In this document: piece by piece, positions 57,603 to 64,000 of the stretch
Layout of the letters: each line of letters opens with the position of its first letter
How positions within the stretch are numbered: the first letter of the stretch is position 1
Origin: Rhipicephalus microplus
Lineage: Eukaryota; Arthropoda; Arachnida; Ixodida; Ixodidae
NCBI RefSeq assembly: GCF_043290135.1
Contig: NC_134700.1
Coordinates: forward strand, 77,603,000-77,666,999
Direction: 5' to 3'
Length of the DNA stretch: 64,000 nt
Made by a program: the position numbers and the translations under genes
The notes under the pieces: generated by a model
Seen by the model: only the letters and a program-made list of their open reading frames with translations
Told to the model about the DNA's origin: nothing
The model's database searches: none

Positions 57603-57965
57603 CACCAGAACACGCAACTTAGCTAATGGAAGCCGCACGCTCGATGCACGGCAGCACATTTTCGCGGGGTCATGCATTTTTGCAATAGTTTAAAGGTGAT
57701 TATGGCAGTACCATGGAAGCCTTCATCACCAAGAAAGATGAAACGTGAAAAAAAAAAACACGATTGGGTGCCTCTTAATAATCTAACTCGGCCTTTTCTC
57801 CCCACTGAAGCTAAGGTTAGCATCGAAATTCAAGCTTTCGAGGCCGTTTTGGAGCAGTTCAGCGCAATTTTCGCAATTTTTATGCTTTTGGAGCAGCTTG
57901 GCGCAAGAAAACGGAAATGTATCAAAAATGTGCAGTATGCACAGCTGTCTCACCCCTGTCTCAGC
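57603..57965 (+). repeat. dispersed repeat, copy 2 (~360 bp)
   Basis: The direct copy of 43795-44150 (see there). It starts 3 bp after the MULE exon-1 homology ends. Confidence 0.8.
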
Positions 57966-59109
57966 TGAAGGCATTATGAACCCGGTGAGTTTTTTTTTTA
58001 TCTTGTTTTTTCCTCCACAGTGCCCCCTTTAAGACTTTACATTTAAAACATGCCACATTTCATGCTGACAACTTTTTCGATCATGAAACTGCATAGTCAT
58101 AAACGTTGCCTCTGAGACGTCATTAACCTTAAGACCATGAAGTTTCATACAATAATAACTAGAGAGGAATTTGGTGCTGCGATTGTGTACTTCCACGGGA
58201 ATTATGAGAAGTACAGGCTTCGGATTGGATAGGGTTAGCTAGCGAACTGTCTACAGACTTTTTTCTACAGTTTCAGTTGCGTTCTTCGCGAAGCGTGCCT
58301 AGTGGGTGGGGTGCAAAGCACTGAAGCAGCGTCTTTGTTGTTCAAAGAGACTGAAGACAGCTAGGTCTCTTGATTTGCTGCAACATTGGAGATTTACGAG
58401 CCGTATTTGAGAGCTTAATCAAAGCGTCGTCCCTTCACCGCTGTGAATAGATGTAGCGTCCCATGCCTGTGCAGGATACTGCCTCGAGTTCATGTTTTGC
58501 ACGGGCGCGTCTTGCCTAAACTCGTTTTAAATCGACTGCAAAGTGATGACGAAACTAAGTAGATGCACCGTGACGCTCCGCTGACTCGACTTAACAATAA
58601 AACCAGAGGTACATTGGGGGCAGACGCTGGGACAGACGCACCTAGCGTCACAGAAGACGAAACGATAAGATGTTTTTCACTTAATACTGTGCTGTTATTT
58701 CCCTAAATAGATAATGCATACTTGTAAGAGAAGAACAAACATGTTTGTTTTCAAGTGTTGTAAAAAATAATTCATATAATTTTGATGCCAAATCTGGAAC
58801 GCAATGACAGAGCGATGCATACACTAATGGTCGAATTTGCCCATGTTTCACTTTTGCCACCTTGGTCACGAAAACTTTTTACAATTAAGTGTGGGTACAA
58901 ATAATTGAAGCAAGTTTCAATTAAATATAAGTTCAAATCCCTTTGTTTTACACTCGGTAAAGAAGCGTCGCGAATCTCAAGAACGTAATCCACCTGAAGC
59001 GAATCCGAAGCCTGTACTTCCCACAATTCCCATGGAGGTACAAGCGCTGCTGAAGGAGCCCGCATAGCCATTAGAGCCAGATTCCCCTTTAGGTACTGTT
59101 ATATGAAAC
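57966..59109. other. unassigned sequence
   Basis: No feature was recognised. Confidence 0.35.
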
Positions 59110-59780
59110 TCTACACTGTAAAAAAAATTTTTTGTCAGAATGGCGGCAAATATACCGGCAGCTCTATTTCCAAACCCATGACTGTCAAAATGACGACAGG
59201 TTGTAAATTTGAAATTACGTCACAGTTTTATTATTTTGACCTGTGCCCGTCAATTCAATATACAAGACAACTGTCAAATTGATAACATTTATTTTATACA
59301 AGACAACTGTCAAATTGATAACATTTATCCCTGAAAATAACTGAAGGTCGTCATTAGCAAATTACAATGCTCTCTCATCATTTTGATAACTTTCCCGTCA
59401 ACTCAATATGCAAGCAAATCGTGAAATTGATAACATTTCACTGTGAAAATAACTGCAGTTCGTTACTTGCAAATGGCAGTTCTGTCATCATTTTGACGTT
59501 TCTTTCATGAAATGGAAACACACGACTGAACTGTCAGATCGATATTGTTTTACAATGAAAATAACGGTGAGATATAGCTCACCCGTGATTGCTTTTTTCA
59601 GATGTCTTTCCCATTAATTCAAAATACCAATGAATGATCAAATTGATAACAATTGACTGTAAAAGTGACGGCAGCACATAATTTCCAACTGACGATGTTC
59701 TTCCATCATCTTGATGTCTTTCTGCTCAATTTGAAGTAGAACAAACAGTCCATGTAATTGTAGTTTGACTGTCTTAGGGC
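59110..59780. repeat. degenerate ~112-bp tandem repeat
   Basis: AAATTGATAACATTT-like blocks followed by GAAAATAACTG and CATCATTTTGA recur at 59312, 59424, 59536 and 59640 (spacing 112, 112, 104). An earlier diverged unit precedes them, with a 38-bp local duplication at 59262-59330. It opens with CACTGTAAAAAAAATTTTTTGTCAG at 59113, which could be one end of a DNA transposon. No matching right end is clear. Confidence 0.65.
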
Positions 59781-60023
59781 AGGCTCTCAATTTTAGATGA
59801 CAGTGATCAACACAATAGAACCATCAATGAAGCATTTGCTCGTCAAGGTGAGAACAGACTTTGAACATGAGATGCAACTGCATTGTGAATATGATGGCCC
59901 AAGAGAAAAAGTGTATTCAGTGTCACCATGAAATGTTGTGTGGCCTACATCACCATGGGACTCTCATTCGACATGGATAGCACCCAATGAAATATGCAAT
60001 AAGTTTTTCTCAATACTTGCAAA
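59781..60023. other. unassigned sequence
   Basis: Nothing recognisable, apart from proximity to the poly(A) signal of the minus-strand candidate exon. Confidence 0.3.
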
Positions 60024-60125
60024 TTTATTGATTAAAGTGCTTTGAGCAGGCTGAGCACCCTCTGTGGTATTCCGCTGCCTTTGCCTTTTCCCCGCCCTTT
60101 CGTCGGGTTGATCTGCCCAATGTAC
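60024..60125 (-). CDS. candidate terminal exon with poly(A) signal, unknown gene
   Basis: On the minus strand TTTTTGTTTCCAG (acceptor rc at 60126-60138) is followed by YIGQINPTKGRGKGKGSGIP, QRVLSLLKAL and a TAA at 60032-60034. AATAAA (rc 60024-60029) lies two bases further on. The good acceptor, the Lys/Gly-rich coding look and the immediate poly(A) signal together suggest a last exon. An alternative frame (RRKGGEKAKAAEYHRGCSAC) is also open. It may be a host gene, or belong to the adjoining retroelement. No family was recognised. Confidence 0.3.
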
Positions 60126-60289
60126 CTGGAAACAAAAACAATGACAATGAATCCATGTGCAATAAAGTTCTTACCACAATAAAGTTCTTACCAACCAATC
60201 CATGCACAATAAACTGTAACAATCATATCGTTTTAGATGTCACACACCAGCAATGCGTCAGCTACACTGCTTTGTACAAGACAGATACC

Positions 60290-60931
60290 ATATTGTCGCA
60301 ACATGAAGACAGAGGTCGTATTTGAAGACGCAGCGAAAACAGCAGCGGGTCGGTCTTTTTATTAACTGCGCGCGCCAGAGAGTTCCTCGTCTTTCTCGTG
60401 CTTGCGTTCTGCATAAAAGCATGCAGATGTGCGTATGCGCTGTCGCCTTCGTGTTTTTCGCGGTACACACGTGACATTTGCCTCCCTCCAAAAATGGCAT
60501 CGTCCCGATACACAGCCAAAGCGCTCTACTTATAAAAATGCACATAATGCCACAGAGATTGCTCCTACTAATTATTTTACAAAGAGGACCAACGGGGCGC
60601 TATGTGAGCGTCTACAGTCCCTGGCAACTAACGAGACGCTATGTGAGCGTCTAGAGTGCCTCGCAACTAACGAGACGCTATGTAGGCGTCTGCAGTGCCT
60701 CGCAACCAACGAGACGCTATGTGGGCGTCTACTGTGCCTCGCGCCTGCTCACGCATCTTCGTCAGAGCAGCGCATGCCTCCGGTGTACGAGCACGAGCCG
60801 GGAAGACTGACGGAGGAGTTGTTTACGTTTTTAGCAGACTCTTCTTTGTGACATAGCTACTTTTATGGGCACAAGTTCGCCCTCAATAAATCATTTGTGT
60901 GTGTTCTCCCTCTTGTATTACGTGACAATAT
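60290..60931 (+). repeat. solo LTR (634 bp) with ATAT duplication
   Basis: 60294-60927 runs TGTCGCAACATG...ATTACGTGACA (inverted TGTC/GACA ends), with ATAT on both sides (60290-60293, 60928-60931). Plus-strand TATAAA (60531), AATAAA (60884-60889) and a following GT-rich run give LTR promoter and poly(A) architecture in plus orientation. That is opposite to the gypsy pol to its right, so it is a separate insertion and not that element's own LTR. Confidence 0.75.
60599..60742. repeat. 39-bp minisatellite inside the solo LTR
   Basis: GCTATGTGAGCGTCTACAG-type units start at 60599, 60638, 60677 and 60716 (the last partial). The length is a multiple of three, so a 140-codon plus frame reads LCERLxCLATNET repeatedly. 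Confidence 0.9.
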
Positions 60932-60971
60932 GCCCCGGCACCCACAGGACAAACGAGAGTTAGCTGGACAA

Positions 60972-63607
60972 TTAGGGTTTCATCCGGATGACATGCACGA
61001 TTTCGGGTGAGCGGTGTCGGCGACTGGAACTGCAATCGCCGTCGGGAATAACTTCGTAGTTGATGTCATTCAATTGTCGGGTGACTCGATATTGGCCGAA
61101 GTATCGTCGTAATAGCTTCTCTGAATGTCCGCGTCGGCGTATTGGGATCCAGACCCATACCTTGTCGCCTGGTTTGTAGGTTACGAATTTATGTCGTAGG
61201 TCGTATCGTTTCGCATCTTTGTGTTGCTGGTGACAAATACGCACGCGGGCTAGCTGTCGGGCTTCTTCGGCGCGCTGACCGAATTCTTCGGCGTCAGCGT
61301 GAGTGTCGTCACACTCGTGCGGCAGCATAGCGTCCAACGTTGTAGTGACTTCGCGCCCGTGTATTAAACCAAACGGCGTCATTCCGGTAGTTTCCTGCCG
61401 GGCGGTATTATAGACGAAGGTCACATAAGGCAAGATTTCGTCCCAGTTCTTGTGTTCTCTGTCGACATACATGCAGAGCATGTCTGCGAGGGTCTTATTA
61501 AGCCGCTCTGTTAGTTCGTTCGTTTGTGGGTGGTACGCCGTTGTTCTCCGGTGAGCTGTACCGCTGAGCCTAAGAACCGACTCCAAAAGTTCTGCCAGGA
61601 ACGCAGTTCCTCTATCCGTGATAAGAACTGTTGGAGCACCGTGCCGAAGGACGACGTTTTCTATGAAGAAATGAGCCGCTTCTGCTGCTGTGGCCCTCGG
61701 TATGGCTTTAGTTTCTGCGTGGCGAGACAAGTAATCGGTGGCGACAATGATCCATCTGTTCCCTGTGGTAGAAGTTAGAAATGGGCCCAGGAAATCCATT
61801 CCGATTTGGGCGAATGGCTTTGCTGGTACTTGGACGGAATGTAATAAGCCTGCCGGCCTGCCGGGTAGTGATTTGTGTCTTTGACAGTCGACACATGTTT
61901 GGACGTGATGTTTCACAGCAGCAGGTAGGTTCGGCCAGTAGTAACTGTTTTGCAGATGGGACAATGTTCGAGTGTAACTGAGATGACCGGAGGTGACTTC
62001 GTCATGGCAGGCTACTAGAATTTCTTTTCGCAGCGATGCAGGGACGACGAGCAAGTATGGGCTGCCGGTGGGAAAAAAGTTTTTCTTGTATAGGACGTCG
62101 TTCCTTAAACAAAAAGATGGCACTCTTCTCGCAAAAACTCGTGGCACGTCTTCACGTCGTCCTTCTAAGAAGTCGATAAGCGGAAGCAGGTCAGGGTCAC
62201 TGCGCTGCTCTTGTGAAATAGTGGCCGCGTTGATGACTTCCAAGAATGCGGCGTCCATAGACTCGTCATTAATAGCGGCAGGCTCGACGGGTGACCGCGA
62301 GAGACAGTCTGCGTCGGTGTGCTTCTTCCCTGATTTATAAATAATGGTCATATCAAACTCCTGAAGCCGAAGACTTCAGCAAGCTAAACGGCCGGATGGG
62401 TCTTTCAAGTTAGTGAGCCAGCAAAGCGAGTGGTGATCACTGACAATTTTGAATGAGCGGCCGTACAGATACGGTCGAAATTTGAGAACCGCCCAAACCA
62501 CGGAGAGGCACTCTTTCTCGGTAGTCGAGTAGTTCTCTGCCGTGCGAGAGAGAGCTCTGCTGGCATAGGCTATCACTTTCTCGCAGTTATCTTGCCATTG
62601 TATCAGTACGGCGCCCAGGCCTACATTGCTTGCGTCGGTGTGAAGTGCTGTTGGCGCTTCCTGGTCGAAGTGCGCAAGAACCGGAGGTGTTTGGAGGCGT
62701 TGGCGTAATTCGTTGAACGCTGTGTGTTCCTTTTCGCTCCAAAGAAAGGGGACATCCTCTCGTGTGAGCCACGTCAAAGGCGCCGCAATAGACGAAAAGT
62801 TGGCTATGAATCGTCGGTAATAAGCGCAGAGGCCTAAGAAGCGTCTCACTGCTCTTTTGTCATGCGGTGCGGGAAACTTTGCGACAGCGTCGATTTTGCC
62901 CGGGTCAGGTCGAACACCTTCGTGGCTGACCACGTGGCCTAAGAAGCAAAGTCCGCTGAAACTGAAATGGCACTTCTCTGGTTTTAATGTCAGGCCAGCC
63001 GAACGTATAGCTTGTAGAACTGCGAATAATCGACTTAGGTGTTCCTCGAATGTAGCTGAGAAGATGATAACGTCGTCTAGATAGACCAAGCATGTCTGCC
63101 ACTTCAGTCCCGATAACACAGTGTCCATTAAACGCTGAAAAGTGGCTGGCGCAGAGCATAACCCGAATGGAAGCACTTTAAATTCATAAAGACCGTCCGC
63201 GTCACAAAAGCAGTTTTCTCACGGTCTCTCTCGTCGACTTCTATTTGCCAATAACCACTACGCAGGTCCATCGATGAGAAATAGCGTGCATGCCGCAGCC
63301 GATCAAGAGAGTCATCTATGCGAGGCAGTGGGTAGACGTCTTTCTTCATTACTTGGTTTAACTTGCAGTAATCTATACAGAAACGCAAGCTGCCGTCTTT
63401 CTTTTTAACTAATACCACGGGAGATGCCCAGGGACTTTTGGAAGGCCGTATTACGTCGTCTTGGAGTATCTTCTGAACTTGCTTTTGGATCTCCTCACGT
63501 TCTTTCGGAGCCACGCGGTATGGATTTTGACGGATCGGTCTCGTATTTTCTTCAACGATGATTCGGTCAGTGGTGTTTGCTTGACTTTCGACGTGCATGA
63601 AAAACAA
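60972..63607 (-). pseudogene. gypsy G1 copy 2 pol (RT, RNase H, integrase)
   Basis: Minus strand: IRQNPYRVAPKEREEI, SPWASPVVLVKKKDGSLRF and SGYWQIEVDERDREKTAFVT. A one-base loss follows near 63199, then LPFGLCSAPATFQRLMD, YLDDVIIFS with an intact catalytic pair, FPAPHDKRAVRRFLGLCAYY, LHTDASNVGLGAVL and SDHHSLCWL. A TGA sits at 62376-62378 where Trp is usual. Integrase: CHDEVTSGHLS, CVDCQRHK, ATDYLSRHAE, ITDRGTAF, NELTERLN. It ends NYEVIPDG...VIRMKP at 60972. The integrase and RT active sites are all present, so it is less decayed than copy 1. Confidence 0.92.
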
Positions 63608-64000
63608 TTTTCGAACTGGTGTATCAGCTCTAGTAGGCGCTGTTTATACGAGGGTGAAAAGGTTTAGCAAATGTTGACAGACAAAGGTGTCGAGGCTGGG
63701 ATGGTCGCGTCGTCCGGTTGCAAAGCGAAGCAATCTCTGGCTTGGTCCACGTCGTCGTAGTAGGCAATCGCGGTGCCCTTCTGGATGTGACGACGCTCGT
63801 TGCTGAAGTTGGTGACGAGCACTTCTGCCCGCCCTTCAATTAGTGCCAGAACGCCTCTCGCTATTGAAACACCTTGCGTAAGCAATAGCGTGTCTATTCG
63901 CTCCGCTCATTACGGCACGGCCGTTCACATAACACCGACCCAAAGCAGTAAGATCTCGGCAGGAGCATCACATCATCGGCTACACGTAAACGTTGCAGTT
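63608..64000 (-). pseudogene. gypsy G1 copy 2, protease-to-RT linker, running off the window
   Basis: Minus-strand codons RIDTLLLTQGVSIARGVLAL, EGRAEVLVTNFSNERRHI and QKGTAIAYY correspond to the post-protease linker of copy 1 (EVLVTNISYERRHLFPGTVIAYA). A TAA near 63665 and a shift near 63585 break it. The remainder of pol, gag and the 5' LTR lie beyond 64000. Confidence 0.8.

Noticed and set aside
60429..60851. 140-codon ORF with 13-residue repeats
   Set aside because: It lies inside an LTR and is explained by the 39-bp tandem repeat. No family resemblance.
60294..60927. Reading this block as the 3' LTR of the minus-strand gypsy at 61-64 kb
   Set aside because: The TATA, AATAAA and GT-rich order runs on the plus strand and ATAT flanks both sides, so it is a separate solo LTR.

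Overview
The window looks like animal nuclear DNA, most probably from a hard tick (inference). The signs are tRNA-derived SINEs of the kind described in Rhipicephalus, RTE, CR1-like and I-like LINEs, Penelope-like, Ty3/gypsy, piggyBac, MULE and TTAA-type MITE families, many microsatellites and no compact genes. Nothing bacterial is visible (no operons, rRNA or CRISPR). Almost every readable coding stretch is a decayed transposable element. Only two very short candidate host exons (6645-6732 +, 60032-60125 -) and a THAP-domain remnant (21085-21420 +) might be anything else.

Layout. 0.1-0.7 kb: RTE fragment fused to a Ty3/gypsy element (0.7-5.76 kb, +) with frameshifted gag and pol and a short 3' LTR. 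7.15-9.2 kb: degenerate CR1-like LINE. 10.6 and 12.1 kb: two tRNA-type SINEs in opposite orientation. 12.7-15.1 kb: a fairly young RTE copy with a perfect 12-bp target duplication. 15.6-19.3 kb: a TTAA-flanked MITE split by a 3-kb TA-flanked Tigger/pogo-like element. 19.3-28.1 kb: mostly unrecognised AT-rich sequence with a THAP remnant and a 3 x 99-bp tandem repeat.

28.2-46.5 kb is a stack of nested insertions. A Ty3/gypsy copy is cut within its reverse-transcriptase gene at the catalytic YxDD motif, and its two ends lie 15.6 kb apart. Inside it is a Penelope-like element, itself cut at a TTAA. A 613-bp MITE and a piggyBac element sit in tandem at that TTAA. The piggyBac element contains a complete but decayed Ty3/gypsy element with both LTRs (30.9-36.9 kb), a solo LTR and a 0.2-kb unknown insert. 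The inner gypsy's 3' LTR is in turn interrupted by an 814-bp I-like LINE with a 10-bp target duplication. A second TA-flanked inverted-repeat element (40.15-44.34 kb) lies beside the Penelope-like element.

46.9-47.2 kb: another Penelope 3' end with a hammerhead-like core. 47.7-57.6 kb: two copies of one MULE-type (SWIM zinc finger) transposon in opposite orientation, which appear interlocked, with an LTR-like block, an RTE tail and microsatellites between them. 59.1-59.8 kb: degenerate ~112-bp tandem repeat. 60.3-60.9 kb: a solo LTR with 39-bp internal repeats. 61-64 kb: a second copy of the first gypsy family on the minus strand.

The genes do not form a pathway. The interest lies in insertion order and target choice (all four Ty3-type LTR insertions abut ATAT, and TTAA was reused) and in the sequence scars they left.
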